Assembly: GCA_964549615.1 (NCBI GenBank)
Contig: CAZJVP010000079.1
Span: forward strand, 1-48,926
DNA: 48,926 bases
DNA from: CAYVLA01 sp964549615 [NCBI: uncultured Thermococci archaeon]
GTDB taxonomy: Archaea > CAYQAE01 > CAYVLA01
Reading direction: 5' to 3'
Positions 25,861-34,877 of the stretch are shown one piece after another. Every line of letters starts with the position of its first letter. The first letter of the stretch is position 1. The position numbers were made by a program, and so were the translations under genes. A model generated the notes under the pieces. That model saw nothing but the letters and a program-made list of their open reading frames with translations, was not told where the DNA came from and ran no database searches.

Positions 25861-25921
25861 GGTGGAACGATGCGTTCCAGACGGATCCGGTCACCACAGA
25901 TGAAGGGTTCCACCCCCTCGG
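25861..25921 (+). promoter_or_regulatory. Palindrome-containing upstream element, copy 1
   Basis: Contains the perfect inverted repeat TGGAACG-ATG-CGTTCCA (25863-25879), then CGGATCCGGTCACCACA and GAAGGGTTCCACCCCCTC. The palindrome ends 136 nt before the GTG of the downstream exported-protein gene. The same parts, in the same order relative to the gene, recur at 28157-28217 upstream of the collagen-like gene. Outer stem candidates (CTTCATC/GATGAAG) would make it a branched RNA. It may be an operator, a structured leader RNA or a small mobile repeat. Confidence 0.6.
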
Positions 25922-26014
25922 GAAAGCACAGCTGGGTCCCCGGAGGATTGGCGGGAGCCTCAAGGCTCCATGTCCTCCGGCAGGGTGCCCCAGTGCCTAG
26001 AGGGTGAGTTCGCT

Positions 26015-27193
26015 GTGGTTTCGTCGAAACTCGTTCTGGTATGTCTTTTCGCATCCATTTTCTTCGCAGGCAACGGAGTCGTGTTTTCATGGGATCTGCC
26101 TTGCGACAGCCCGGGGAACCCTCCGGAGTTCCTAGGCTACGCGGGCTGGAATTGGACTGTGCTTGAGCGCCTTTTCGGGTGGCGGTCGGTGTTGCGGTCC
26201 CTGACCATGTTTGACGGGAAGATCGTCTTTCGCGGAGCGCAGGATGACCGTGAGGCTCTCTTTTCCTACGATCCGTCCACCGGCATGCTGCTGGAGTGTT
26301 TCGCGACAGACTGGACGATATGCGATTTCCAGGTCATCGACGGGATGCTGTACGTGGTGACCGGCTACGCGTCATACCCGGTCTATCGCGGCTCGGTATG
26401 GTCTTCCGCGGACCTAGTCAGCTGGACGTTGAACGCCTCCACGGACGACATGGTGCCGCAGAGCATTGGGAAGTATGCCGACGGGACGTTCAAACTCGCC
26501 GGCTGCTGGAGCGACGGGCAGGGTACCCGGACGAGGATTGCCAACCTTTCAGAAGGGCTCGTCACGGTCATCTGGACGGGGAGCGTTTGGGGATCGGATG
26601 ACGGGCTGAGGATCACGATGTTCAACGAGACCCAGATGGTCGTCCTCGATGCATATCCCGTGAACGTCATATACTCAAACGATGGCGTCTCGTGGACAGA
26701 CTCTGAGAGCGTCAGCACCTTTGACTGGCCCGCCGATGCGGAGTTGCGTGATGGCCTTCTCTGGATCGCCGCAATCCCCGGTACCTGGCGGCCGGATCGG
26801 GCGGGGCTCGCGTGTTGGAATGGGAGCGCCATGGTATCCTACGATTTAGGGCGTTGCCCATGGGCCTTGTGCGACGGCTATGTCAGTTTGTCGAACGAAG
26901 TGCTCAGTTTCACCACCTCTCCGAGTTCGAACGCATCGATTTGCAGTTACAATCCGGACGGGTCTCTCGGTGCAAAAGTGCTTGAGATTGTCTGTGATGG
27001 CCGGATTGTCGGGCTCGCGCGGGACCCGGGTGGTGACCTGCTCTATGCGTTGGCCTGGGTTTCCTTTGTCGAGGGGCAGGATGCCCTGTATCTTCTGAGA
27101 GGGGCTCTTTCGCTTGCCATAGCGGAGGGGCGGGCCGTCTTGGCGGGCCTTGCGCTTGCGACAGGGGCAGCGCACTGGGTCCGTTCCCGGTGA
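26015..27193 (+). CDS. Exported beta-propeller-like protein
   Basis: A 392-residue protein with a signal peptide (MVSSKLVLVCLFASIFFAG) and repeated short beta-rich units typical of propeller or sialidase-type repeats: GSVWSSADLVSWTLNAS, VIYSNDGVSWTDS, DGLLWIAAIPGTW. Aromatic residues and asparagine sequons are frequent. The C-terminus (AVLAGLALATGAAHWVRSR) is hydrophobic with a basic end and could anchor it. The GTG at 26015 is chosen over the open frame from 25970 because of GAGGGTGA 7 nt upstream and the signal peptide it creates. Convergent with the collagen-like gene and preceded by the shared palindromic element. No named family recognised. Confidence 0.75.
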   Translation: MVSSKLVLVCLFASIFFAGNGVVFSWDLPCDSPGNPPEFLGYAGWNWTVLERLFGWRSVLRSLTMFDGKIVFRGAQDDREALFSYDPSTGMLLECFATDWTICDFQVIDGMLYVVTGYASYPVYRGSVWSSADLVSWTLNASTDDMVPQSIGKYADGTFKLAGCWSDGQGTRTRIANLSEGLVTVIWTGSVWGSDDGLRITMFNETQMVVLDAYPVNVIYSNDGVSWTDSESVSTFDWPADAELRDGLLWIAAIPGTWRPDRAGLACWNGSAMVSYDLGRCPWALCDGYVSLSNEVLSFTTSPSSNASICSYNPDGSLGAKVLEIVCDGRIVGLARDPGGDLLYALAWVSFVEGQDALYLLRGALSLAIAEGRAVLAGLALATGAAHWVRSR

Positions 27194-27388
27194 GCTGGTT
27201 CCGACCGGGCGGGGAACAAGGCGGCAGGGCCGGCCACGCGTGATTCGGCGGGTGTGGGTCCCGCACCATGGTTCCAGATGGGCTGATCACCATCGTCGTT
27301 TCCGGGCTTATCGAGGTTGACAGGTCGCGTCCGTAGCAGCATGATGGGCGGGCAATCCGGCCCAAGGCTGGACATTACCTCAAAGACG

Positions 27389-27437
27389 AAAAAAAAGATT
27401 GACAGGAAGGTGAGAAGAAGAGGACACACCTTCCTGT
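27389..27437 (-). terminator. Hairpin plus T-run terminator of the collagen-like gene
   Basis: Directly after the stop (27440), the minus strand has a perfect 11-bp stem (ACAGGAAGGTG at 27427-27437 pairing with 27402-27412, 14-nt loop) and, 5 nt later, eight T residues (27389-27396). This is the layout of a bacterial intrinsic terminator; archaeal polymerase would need only the T-run. Confidence 0.75.
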
Positions 27438-27439
27438 GC

Positions 27440-28060
27440 CTAGCGCTTTCCTGCTGCTGCGTATATGGCCACGAGCAATGCAATGACTGCTATGACTATC
27501 GATCCCCAGACTGCTCCCGTGGGTGCTGGGTCTCCCTTCTCTCCCTGAGGTCCCTGCGGTCCGGTGTCTCCCTTCTCTCCCTGGGGTCCCTGTTCGCCCT
27601 GGGGTCCCTGTTCGCCCTGGGGTCCCTGTTCGCCCTGAGGCCCTTGCGGACCCGTCATGTCCTCGACTGTGAAACTTGCAGATGCCGAGACTCCTGCGGC
27701 GTCCGTGGCCGTGATGGTGTACGTACCCGGGGTGCTGGTTGGGATGCTGATCATTGCTGCGAAGCTACCCTCCCAGTTGGTCTCCACGGGCGCTGGAACA
27801 CCTGGTATCGGCTCAACGATCCCTTCCCACGTAATTGTCACAGTTGAATAGGGCGTAAAACCCTCGCCGACTATCGTGGTTGTTGCAAAACCGCTCTGCG
27901 GCGTTACTTGTACGGACGCGGCCGCTGTCTCGTTGAACTCCGTGCCTGCGGTTTCGTTGGAGGCGTCTTCGGCGCATGCGATTGGAATGCCGATCGTGGA
28001 GGTGATGAAGACTAGCACCAGAGCTGAGATCATGGCCTTTCCGCTGACATGGCTTCTCAT
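27440..28060 (-). CDS. Exported collagen-like repeat protein with C-terminal membrane anchor
   Basis: A 206-residue protein in four parts. Residues ~8-30 are a signal peptide. Residues ~48-133 are an Ig-like beta domain (SGFATTTIVGEGFTPYSTV...). Residues 137-178 are 14 uninterrupted Gly-X-Y triplets, built from GPQ, GEQ, GEK, GDT and GDP. Residues ~184-201 are a transmembrane helix followed by AGKR. Such triplets trimerise into a collagen helix in bacterial surface proteins; this suggests a trimeric stalk holding the Ig-like domain off the membrane. The ATG at 28060 follows a perfect AGGAGGTGA ribosome site. The gene is preceded by the palindromic element at 28157-28217. Confidence 0.88.
   Translation of the reverse strand: MRSHVSGKAMISALVLVFITSTIGIPIACAEDASNETAGTEFNETAAASVQVTPQSGFATTTIVGEGFTPYSTVTITWEGIVEPIPGVPAPVETNWEGSFAAMISIPTSTPGTYTITATDAAGVSASASFTVEDMTGPQGPQGEQGPQGEQGPQGEQGPQGEKGDTGPQGPQGEKGDPAPTGAVWGSIVIAVIALLVAIYAAAGKR
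27527..27652 (-). repeat. Tandem repeat encoding collagen triplets
   Basis: Fourteen 9-bp units coding for Gly-X-Y, with an 18-bp period clearest at 27580-27640 (CCCTGGGGTCCCTGTTCG on the plus strand). Near-identical neighbouring units suggest recent expansion by slippage, so copy number may vary between strains. Confidence 0.85.
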
Positions 28061-28156
28061 GGTTTCTCACCTCCTGGTAGGTTTCTTCGCGTCGTGGCGG
28101 AATTTGCACGCAGGCAATCCGAACCTCATCGGTGTCCTGCTGTGTCAACGCCAAAT

Positions 28157-28217
28157 GACAGAGTGCGGAACATCTTATGTGGGTTGACCGGGACCCGATG
28201 GAACGGTTCGTTCCACA
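28157..28217 (-). promoter_or_regulatory. Palindrome-containing upstream element, copy 2
   Basis: Read on the minus strand: TGGAACG-AAC-CGTTCCA (28199-28215 on the plus strand as TGGAACG-GTT-CGTTCCA), then CGGGTCCCGGTCAACCCACA and AAGATGTTCCGCACTCT. It matches copy 1 over about 60 nt in the same order and orientation relative to its gene. The palindrome ends 139 nt from the ATG at 28060, almost the same distance as copy 1 (136 nt). Confidence 0.6.
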
Positions 28218-28489
28218 ATCGTTTGAGGGGTCATGCTACCGGCGATTGCCTCTCACGTTTCCGGTGTGTTGGTCTGGAAGCCCGCTGGCGGTCTTGCGCA
28301 AGGTCTGCGCATGATCTTTCCTTGGATGCAGTCCTTGTGTTTGCCCGCCTGAGAGAGGGCTCCCGCCTTGAAGGGAATCGTTTGTGCGGGCTATGAAAGG
28401 ATTCAGGTGCCTTGAGCGTTGATCAGAGCCCAGTGCAGGAACTGGTGAGCCCGAACCGACATATTTCAACGCGTTCTATCGAGGCAGCG
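28218..28489. other. Intergenic region, nothing recognised
   Basis: About 270 nt between the palindromic element and the HEPN relic. Part may be decayed downstream sequence of the HEPN copy; no intact gene seen. Confidence 0.4.
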
Positions 28490-28786
28490 AATCCATGGCT
28501 GTCTTGGTCGTGTGACTCAAGAGCCTTCATCTTGTCACCGGCTACATCATCGCTGACCAGATCTCTGGAGCGGCCGCCTGGGCAAGCCTGTGTAGCAACA
28601 GGGAGTTCCGGTGCTTCCTGCTCGGCTTGGCGCTCAAGGATACCGGTATGGCCGCACAAGGCATTCTCGGCCCAAGGGCACTCAGGAAAGCGCAGAGGGA
28701 ACACCTTCCTGCCGCGGGGGCCATCTCAGCGTCTTCCAGCTGGCTCTGCGCCGTCTCTAGGTGGCATTCGCTTCCTTTGAATCCAT
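28490..28786 (-). pseudogene. Decayed HEPN-domain gene
   Basis: Homologous to the intact HEPN gene at 36531-36992. The minus strand still encodes SQLEDAEM, CSLCAFLSA, SAKPSRKHRNSLLLHRL (intact copy: GAKPSRKHRNSLVIHKI), but the reading frame from the expected ATG (28786) meets a stop after nine codons and a second disruption truncates the end near 28542. The catalytic RX5H motif (RNSLLLH) is still readable, in a different frame from the start. Confidence 0.75.
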
Positions 28787-29412
28787 GCCCCCGTCTCCTC
28801 GTCCCGAGCCCAATCCTTGAACAACTGACTGTTCCTGATGGAGAGCAACCCTTGCAGGCCCTCGCGATCGTAGAGCACTTTTTAGCCTTCCAGGAGCCCG
28901 AATGAGAACGCCGCCCTGGCTTAGAGGTTGGCGGCCAGTCCGTCAAGTCATGAAGACGGCTTCCACCGGCACGTCGTACTTGAACATGAGATGGTACACA
29001 AGGTCTTCAGATCCTCCTCCGTCTCTTCCTCGGAGACTATCAGGAGGTCGATGTCACCTTCGGGCGTCGTCCGTCCTTTCGCCAAGCTGCCGAAGAGTAT
29101 GACAGCCGTTACTCGATCATCCCACCCGGCTCCTCCCCTATCAGCCTGGGCTTGGTTTCGGTAAGCAAGCGGTTCCTTACAATCGGCAAGAATAGCGGAT
29201 CCGAATCCACCGCCTCGGACAGCCTGATTAGTACGTATCGATCGCCCCCGACGCTCGGTGACCTGGGACTGGCGGAGCTCCTAAAGTTTGTTCGGGAGCG
29301 AGCGATGGCTAAGCTGGGTGGCGGATCTTAGCTCCCCGTAGGTCTTGGGGCTGTCCAGCAAACACGACACTATCGTACCCTCCGCGTCATCTCCACGAGG
29401 GATGTTTTTCTG
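28756..29412 (-). pseudogene. Decayed wHTH-nucleotidyltransferase gene
   Basis: DNA closely similar to 36962-37627: for example GGCACGTCGTACTTGAACAT and GCGATGGCTAAGCTGGGTGG occur in both. Insertions and deletions (around 29110-29170 and 29330-29400) break the frame, and no long open frame remains. The intact copy's leaderless-type TATA box is not conserved upstream. Confidence 0.78.
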
Positions 29413-29844
29413 TGCACTGCTCAACCCCGCTCCTACGCCTGCCTAGAAACCCTGGGGGATTCGACCCGGGATTGCGCCCGGGATCTCTCCGGCAGCGTTT
29501 CCACATTCGGTCCTCGCGCGAAATAGACCCAACCCGGTGAAGCGAACGCCGGCAGGTCTGGTTGAAGGGTGCAGCGATAAGTAAGAGAACGTGGGGGACC
29601 AAGAGGGATGCCTGTCTTGAGTCCTTCACCCTACCATCATCTCCTTTATTTCCGGGTCGCACCTGGAGCGATCGACTGCTTGCTACTCGATTGTGGATGT
29701 TCCTTTTGGTATAGTCCTCCATTTGCTTTAGGGATTCCAGTCGTTCCTTTCTCTCAGCGATCCTCCTGCCAAGTTCTCCCTCCCCTCGGGCAGGCTCTGC
29801 CAACAAGGCGTTGACCGATTGGCTTCGATCTGGATCTCGGCTCA
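29413..29844. other. Intergenic region between relic and trp operon
   Basis: About 430 nt. An open frame of 159 codons (29387-29866, minus) crosses it but overlaps both the relic and the trpA end, and its sequence lacks recognisable features. A GC-rich stretch at ~29446-29510 faintly resembles the 3' half of a tRNA (GGGTCGAATCCC) but its stems do not pair. Confidence 0.4.
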
Positions 29845-30645
29845 CTACGTCCTCGCCCTGTGACAAGCCTGCCTCAGGGATGTTACAAAGGATTTAACCG
29901 AGTCCAGCCCCTCATCTTGTCTGCGGACGATCCCGCTGCCCACGACTATCCCGTCTATGCCTAGGCGTTTCAGAAAGAGAACCTGATCCGGGCCGGAGAT
30001 GCCGAACCCCACGCATATTGGGGTGGTGACCATTTCCCTGATTCGCTGCACGGCCTCTCGGAGGCTGGGACCCAGCCGGTCCCTTTCGCCTGTGACCCCC
30101 AGTGAGGAGAAAAGGTATACGAAGCCGTTCGCAACAGTCGCCGTTGCCCTGATCCTGATCGTAGGGGAGTTTGGAGAGAGAAAATAGATCAGGTTCATGC
30201 CGGAGCTCTTGACAAGGATGCGAAGTTCCTCGGATTCCTCGATCGGCAGGTCGGGCACCAGTAGACCGTCGATCCCGGCGGCTTGGCATTCCGAGACGAA
30301 GCGCTCCTGTCCGTACTGCAGGACCGGGTTGTAGTAGGTCATGAACAAGATGGGTGTCTGCACCGACGCCCTGATCTCTTCTGCAAGGCAAAGTGCCTTG
30401 GGTGGGTTCATTCCACGCTCCAGGGCGGTCTTGTGTGCGCTCGCGAGAACCTTTCCGTCCGCCACCGGATCGGAGAAGGGGATCCCAAGTTCTATCATAT
30501 CCGATCCGGCTTCCACAACTTTGAGAGCAGCATCAAGACTGGACTCGTAGGTGGGGTAACCCGCAACCAAGTATGTGCCCAAGACCAGCCTGTCCTCTGA
30601 TGCTGATTGGGCGAAGGCTTTCTGGATCCTGTTCAAATCAGCCAC
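29845..30645 (-). CDS. trpA: Tryptophan synthase alpha subunit
   Basis: A 266-residue TIM barrel that splits indole-3-glycerol phosphate into indole and glyceraldehyde 3-phosphate. The catalytic glutamate and aspartate are in [13 protein letters not shown] (~52-64), and the phosphate-binding loops are in [10 protein letters not shown] and [13 protein letters not shown] start at 30645, overlapping trpB by 13 nt. Last gene of the trp operon. Confidence 0.97.
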   Translation of the reverse strand: MADLNRIQKAFAQSASEDRLVLGTYLVAGYPTYESSLDAALKVVEAGSDMIELGIPFSDPVADGKVLASAHKTALERGMNPPKALCLAEEIRASVQTPILFMTYYNPVLQYGQERFVSECQAAGIDGLLVPDLPIEESEELRILVKSSGMNLIYFLSPNSPTIRIRATATVANGFVYLFSSLGVTGERDRLGPSLREAVQRIREMVTTPICVGFGISGPDQVLFLKRLGIDGIVVGSGIVRRQDEGLDSVKSFVTSLRQACHRART

Positions 30646-31817
30646 GCCTGCCCCTTGCGTCCCAGATGTCGAAATATCACATCGAGATCCTTGTCACCCC
30701 TGCCTGAGAGGTTGACCACTAGGATCTGGTGCGGGTCCATATCGCGGGCTAGAATCTCGGCGTATGCCAGCGCGTGTGCCGACTCCAAGGCGGGTATGAT
30801 TCCCTCTAACCTGCTAAGCGTACAAGCGGCCTCAACGGCTTCATCGTCGTTGACGCTGACGTACCTCACCCTTTTCTTATCCTTCCAATCGGCATGTTCC
30901 GGTCCCGCCCCCGGGTAGTCCAAGCCCGCCGATATGCTGTGAGTTTCCAGAATTTGGCCGAACTTGTCTTGGAGCAGATAGGACATCGCGCCGTGCAGAA
31001 CCCCTCTCGTTCCCACGCAGAGAGCTGCACAGTGCTTGGAGCTCAGGCCCAGGCCGCCAGCTTGTACTCCGTAAAGCTCAACTTCGTCCGGGATGAAGTC
31101 GTAGAAGATCCCCGCCGCGTTGCTTCCACCTCCTACGCAAGCAACGATCCTGTCCGGCAGACGCCCTTCCGAAGAGAGGATCTGTTCTCGCGTTTCCTTG
31201 CCGATCACCCTCTGGAAATCACGCACCATCGTTGGATACGGGTGGGGTCCCACAACCGAACCCAGCACATAGAAGCTGTCCTGCACGTTCGCGGCCCAGT
31301 CCCTCATCGCCTCGTTGATCGCGTCCTTCAGGGTTCCTGACCCGCCCCTTACCTCTATCACATCAGCGCCGCACAGCCTCATGCGGAATACGTTCATCCT
31401 CTGGCGTTCCATGTCCTTCGAACCCATGTAGATGACGCAGTCAAGGCCGATTCTGGCGGCGGCCATGGCCGTCGCTATGCCGTGCTGACCCGCCCCCGTC
31501 TCCGCTATGATGCGGTTCTTGCCCATCCTCTTGGCGAGAAGCGCCTGTCCCAATGTGTTGTTCAGCTTGTGAGCTCCGCCATGCAAAAGGTCCTCCCGCT
31601 TCAGGTATATCCTCGTGCCCCATTGCTTGCTCAGGTTCGGAACATGGGTCAGCGGGGTCGGCCTCCCGGCGTAGCTGCTCAGAAGCTCGGCCAACTGTCT
31701 CCTGAAGCCCGGATCCTTCATCGCCCCCTCGTATGCCTCTTCAAGCTCGATCAGAGCAGGCATGATCATCTCCGACACGAACTGGCCGCCGTAGATTCCG
31801 AATTGTCTCATCATCAT
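30633..31817 (-). CDS. trpB: Tryptophan synthase beta subunit (TrpB1 type)
   Basis: A 394-residue PLP enzyme joining indole and serine. The PLP lysine is in [17 protein letters not shown] (~residue 83; most relatives have HTGAHKIN), the catalytic glutamate in [10 protein letters not shown], and the phosphate-binding loop in [10 protein letters not shown]. Length and start ([11 protein letters not shown]) mark the TrpB1 form that complexes with TrpA. It overlaps trpF (ATGA-type) and trpA. Confidence 0.97.
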   Translation of the reverse strand: MMMRQFGIYGGQFVSEMIMPALIELEEAYEGAMKDPGFRRQLAELLSSYAGRPTPLTHVPNLSKQWGTRIYLKREDLLHGGAHKLNNTLGQALLAKRMGKNRIIAETGAGQHGIATAMAAARIGLDCVIYMGSKDMERQRMNVFRMRLCGADVIEVRGGSGTLKDAINEAMRDWAANVQDSFYVLGSVVGPHPYPTMVRDFQRVIGKETREQILSSEGRLPDRIVACVGGGSNAAGIFYDFIPDEVELYGVQAGGLGLSSKHCAALCVGTRGVLHGAMSYLLQDKFGQILETHSISAGLDYPGAGPEHADWKDKKRVRYVSVNDDEAVEAACTLSRLEGIIPALESAHALAYAEILARDMDPHQILVVNLSGRGDKDLDVIFRHLGRKGQAWLI

Positions 31818-32479
31818 GCCTCCTTTGCTGAGGACACGAACCTTCTCACCAGATCGGGGTCCTTGATTCCGGGCCTTGCCTCGACTCCGCTGGAGACATC
31901 CACTCCAAACGGCCTCACCTTTGCGATGGCTCGTTGGATGTTGCCCTGGCTAAGGCCCCCCGCGAGTATCACCTCGGTCCGGCCAAGCTTCTTCCGAAGC
32001 CATCGTGAGATCTCCCAGTCATGGGTCATTCCTGTTCCGCCCCATAAGCCCGGCGTTCTCGTGTCGAGAAGAATCCGGTCCGACACTCCCGCGTAGGACC
32101 GGCACATGGTCAACAAATCATGCCGGTTCGGGCATTGCCCAATCGCGATCGATGTGATCACCCTGATTTCTCTGAGTCCCTCTTCCTCTAGCATCTCTCT
32201 GAGTCTTGTCAGGTCGCTTGGTGTCCCGATTCCGTGGAGCTGCATTGCCGTCGGACAGACGACCCTGGCAAGCTCGACGGTCTTCTCGACCCCCTCCCAA
32301 ACGGTAACCGCTACTCTTTCCAAGCCGTCCACCCTTCTGAGGAGCTCTCGGGCAGTCTCCGGCTTCACCGCGCGGGGGGAAGGGGCTCCGACTACCACCC
32401 CAGCAGCATCGGCTCCGCAGTCCATGGTCATCTTGACGTCCCTTTCCGTCGTCAGGCCACAGATTTTCACCCAAACCAC
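31814..32479 (-). CDS. trpF: Phosphoribosylanthranilate isomerase
   Basis: A 221-residue TIM barrel. [12 protein letters not shown] has the catalytic cysteine; [17 protein letters not shown] holds the catalytic aspartate and phosphate loop; [17 protein letters not shown] is the C-terminal signature. A GTG at 32479 gives the frame shown; an internal GTG nearer to KICG is also possible. It overlaps trpC by 13 nt and trpB by 4 nt. Confidence 0.95.
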   Translation of the reverse strand: MVWVKICGLTTERDVKMTMDCGADAAGVVVGAPSPRAVKPETARELLRRVDGLERVAVTVWEGVEKTVELARVVCPTAMQLHGIGTPSDLTRLREMLEEEGLREIRVITSIAIGQCPNRHDLLTMCRSYAGVSDRILLDTRTPGLWGGTGMTHDWEISRWLRKKLGRTEVILAGGLSQGNIQRAIAKVRPFGVDVSSGVEARPGIKDPDLVRRFVSSAKEA

Positions 32480-33258
32480 TTGGTCACCCTTCCCTGAAGC
32501 TCGAGCAGCTTTCCGCGGACGTCCGCGGTCATCAAGGCGGATCCAACTAGGAAAGCGTCGCAGTAGCTCTCCATCTTTTCGACATCCTCCCTGGAGCGGT
32601 ACCCGCTTTCACTTACCACAAGGCATCGCTTTGGTGCATACTTGGACAGCTTTCTGGTCGTCTGGAGGTCGACCTTGAGACTCGATAGGTCCCTGTTGTT
32701 TATCGCGACGAGCTCCGGTTCCAAGCTGGCCGCCGCCTGCATCTCGGAGCGGGTGTGCACCTCCACAAGGGGGGTCAGACCCTCTTCCATGGCCTTGTCG
32801 TACATGTTATGCATGCGCTTCCCGAGCAGGCGGACGATGAGAAGAACGGCGTCAGCACCCAATCTCCTAGCCTCTTGGATCTCTTCCTCGGTGGTCAGGA
32901 AGTCCTTCATCAGGATAGGGACCTCGCTGCAGGCGGCGGCCTTCGCCAGCAAGGCCTTGCTGCCGCCAAAGAAATGCCCCTCGGTCAGAACTGATATCCC
33001 CGCGACGTCGGCCGCTACCATCTCCCGAACGATCTCACGTGGGTCGGTGACCCGCCTGAGAAATCCCTGCGTCGGGGATCGGGGCTTTATTTCGCCGATT
33101 ATCGGGGTAATGGCCTGGGCGTTGACGCTCCTTATGCTCTCTGGGAGGCTTCGGGGTGCTCTTGTGTGCGTATGGCGGACCGGTGCCTTCGGCGTCTTCC
33201 TCTTTTCCTCCAGCACTCTGGCTATCAGGTCTTGCCCATGGAGAGCCGGTTCAGGCAA
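32467..33258 (-). CDS. trpC: Indole-3-glycerol phosphate synthase
   Basis: A 263-residue TIM barrel that closes the indole ring. IIGEIKPRSPTQG (~53-65) carries the substrate-binding lysine, SVLTEGHFFGGS the glutamate region, ILMKDFLTTEEEI the catalytic lysine, and AINNRDLSSLKVDL the asparagine strand. TTG start at 33258 abuts the trpD stop and has GGAGG upstream within trpD's end. Confidence 0.95.
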   Translation of the reverse strand: MPEPALHGQDLIARVLEEKRKTPKAPVRHTHTRAPRSLPESIRSVNAQAITPIIGEIKPRSPTQGFLRRVTDPREIVREMVAADVAGISVLTEGHFFGGSKALLAKAAACSEVPILMKDFLTTEEEIQEARRLGADAVLLIVRLLGKRMHNMYDKAMEEGLTPLVEVHTRSEMQAAASLEPELVAINNRDLSSLKVDLQTTRKLSKYAPKRCLVVSESGYRSREDVEKMESYCDAFLVGSALMTADVRGKLLELQGRVTKWFG

Positions 33259-34308
33259 TCAGGCTCCCTCCAACAATCCGTGTACCCTGCCCTCGTTCCC
33301 ATTTGCCCTAAGGAACTCCACCAGGGTCCGGAGGGCACTCCCACTCTCTATTGACTCATAGGCTCTGCTCAGCCCTTCCCGAAGATCGCATGCTTGTCCC
33401 GAAGCCACGATCGCTGCCGCCGCATTCACGGCAACTGCGTCCTCCTTAGGTCCTTCGCACCTGCCAGCTAAGATATTCACCATTATCCTTGCATTAGTCC
33501 CCACATCCCCGCCCTTCAGATCGCCGAGCGTTGCACGCTTGATGCCGAGGTCCTCTGGGGTCAGCAGGTAGTTCTTGACCGATCCATCACGCAGCTCCGA
33601 GACCTTTGTGGCACACGTGGTGGATATCTCGTCTTGTCCGTCCTCCCCATGAACGACGAAGACGCGCTCTAGACCCAGCTTTGCTGCGACCTGTGCCAGC
33701 TTCCCCGTCAGCGATCCGTCATAGACGCCCAAGACGTGCCTCTTGGCGTCACACGGGTTCGTCAGGGGTCCGAGGACGTTGAACACCGTCCTGACCCCTA
33801 TCTCGCGCCTTGGTGCCAGTGCGTGCTTCATGCCCGGGTGGAAGACCGGGGCGAACATGAAACAGACCCCTGTTTTCTCCATGACCCTGGCCACCTCGTC
33901 GGGCCTCAGGTCCATCCGGGCGCCGAGAAACTCGAGTACGTCCGCCGAACCACACTTGCTGGAGACCGACCTGTTACCATGCTTCGCCACCCGGACCCCT
34001 GCCCCGCCTGCCACGAACATGGAGACTGTTGATATGTTGAAGGTGCACAGTCCGTCGCCGCCTGTGCCACATGTGTCCACTACCCTGCCCTCGACCGTTG
34101 GTCGGATCCTCACCGAGTTCTCCCTCATCTCTTGGGCCAAGGCCGCTATCTCATCGACGGTCTCCCCCTTCATCCTCATCCCCGCCAGCAGCGCCGCGAT
34201 CTGGGCGGGCGTGGCCTGGCCTTCCATGATCTCCTTCATGGCTTGGCGGGCCAGATCAGGTGTCAGATTTCGGCCATCCAGTACCAAAGCTATCGCTTCC
34301 TTGATCAC
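33259..34308 (-). CDS. trpD: Anthranilate phosphoribosyltransferase
   Basis: A 349-residue enzyme transferring phosphoribose from PRPP to anthranilate. DTCGTGGDGLCTFNIST (~82-98) is the PRPP-binding glycine loop; VAKHGNRSVSSKCGSADVLEFLG (~108-130) is the anthranilate-binding block; HGEDGQDEIS is the metal-binding region. Starts with ATG overlapping the trpG stop. Confidence 0.97.
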   Translation of the reverse strand: MIKEAIALVLDGRNLTPDLARQAMKEIMEGQATPAQIAALLAGMRMKGETVDEIAALAQEMRENSVRIRPTVEGRVVDTCGTGGDGLCTFNISTVSMFVAGGAGVRVAKHGNRSVSSKCGSADVLEFLGARMDLRPDEVARVMEKTGVCFMFAPVFHPGMKHALAPRREIGVRTVFNVLGPLTNPCDAKRHVLGVYDGSLTGKLAQVAAKLGLERVFVVHGEDGQDEISTTCATKVSELRDGSVKNYLLTPEDLGIKRATLGDLKGGDVGTNARIMVNILAGRCEGPKEDAVAVNAAAAIVASGQACDLREGLSRAYESIESGSALRTLVEFLRANGNEGRVHGLLEGA

Positions 34309-34877
34309 GCCAGACCACCCAGGAAATTGCGAAACATGGTTTTGCCCTCCATCGTGAGCACGGATTCGGGGTGGAACTGGACGCCCTCGATGGGCATCTC
34401 CCGGTGCCTTATGCCCATGATCAACCCGTCCTCCGTCCTAGAGGTGACCTCAAGTTCCTGTGGCAGGCCTTCCTCTGAAACAAGCAGGGAATGGTACCTT
34501 ACGGCCGAGAAGGGATTCTGAAGGCCGCTGTATATGCCTCTCCCGTCATGGCGGATCAGCGAGCATTTCCCATGGACGGGCTGGGGGGCGTGCACGATGC
34601 GGGCCCCGAAGACCCACCCGATCACCTGATGGCCCAAGCAGATGCCGAGCACGGGAACGCCGGAGAAGTGCTCGACCAAGCGCCCGCATATGCCCGCATA
34701 CTCGGGGCGCCCTGGTCCCGGGGAGATGATCACGGCATCCGGATCGATGTTCTCCGCATCGGAGATCGAGATGTTGTTCCTCCGCGTGATGACCTCCGCG
34801 CCCAGGGCCCCCAGACATTGGACTATGTTGTAGACGAAGGAATCGTAGTTGTCGATTACAAGAATCCTGGCGGTCAT
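34305..34877 (-). CDS. trpG: Anthranilate synthase glutaminase component
   Basis: A 190-residue class I glutamine amidotransferase. The nucleophile cysteine is in GICLGHQVIG (~78-87), the oxyanion strand in ISPGPGRPEYAG and the His-Glu pair in VQFHPES. The frame is open to 34928, but the ATG at 34877 overlaps the trpE stop (ATGA) and begins the typical MTARILVIDNYDSF. It supplies ammonia to TrpE. Confidence 0.96.
   Translation of the reverse strand: MTARILVIDNYDSFVYNIVQCLGALGAEVITRRNNISISDAENIDPDAVIISPGPGRPEYAGICGRLVEHFSGVPVLGICLGHQVIGWVFGARIVHAPQPVHGKCSLIRHDGRGIYSGLQNPFSAVRYHSLLVSEEGLPQELEVTSRTEDGLIMGIRHREMPIEGVQFHPESVLTMEGKTMFRNFLGGLA

Noticed and set aside
29440-29515. tRNA-like stretch with GGGTCGAATCCC and GAAAC/GTTTC ends on the minus strand
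   Set aside because: The T-stem does not pair (CCGGG against CCCCC), there is no D-arm, and removing possible introns did not rescue a cloverleaf.
29387-29866. 159-codon open frame on the minus strand
   Set aside because: It overlaps the nucleotidyltransferase relic and the trpA end, has no ribosome site, and shows no domain or biased protein-like composition.
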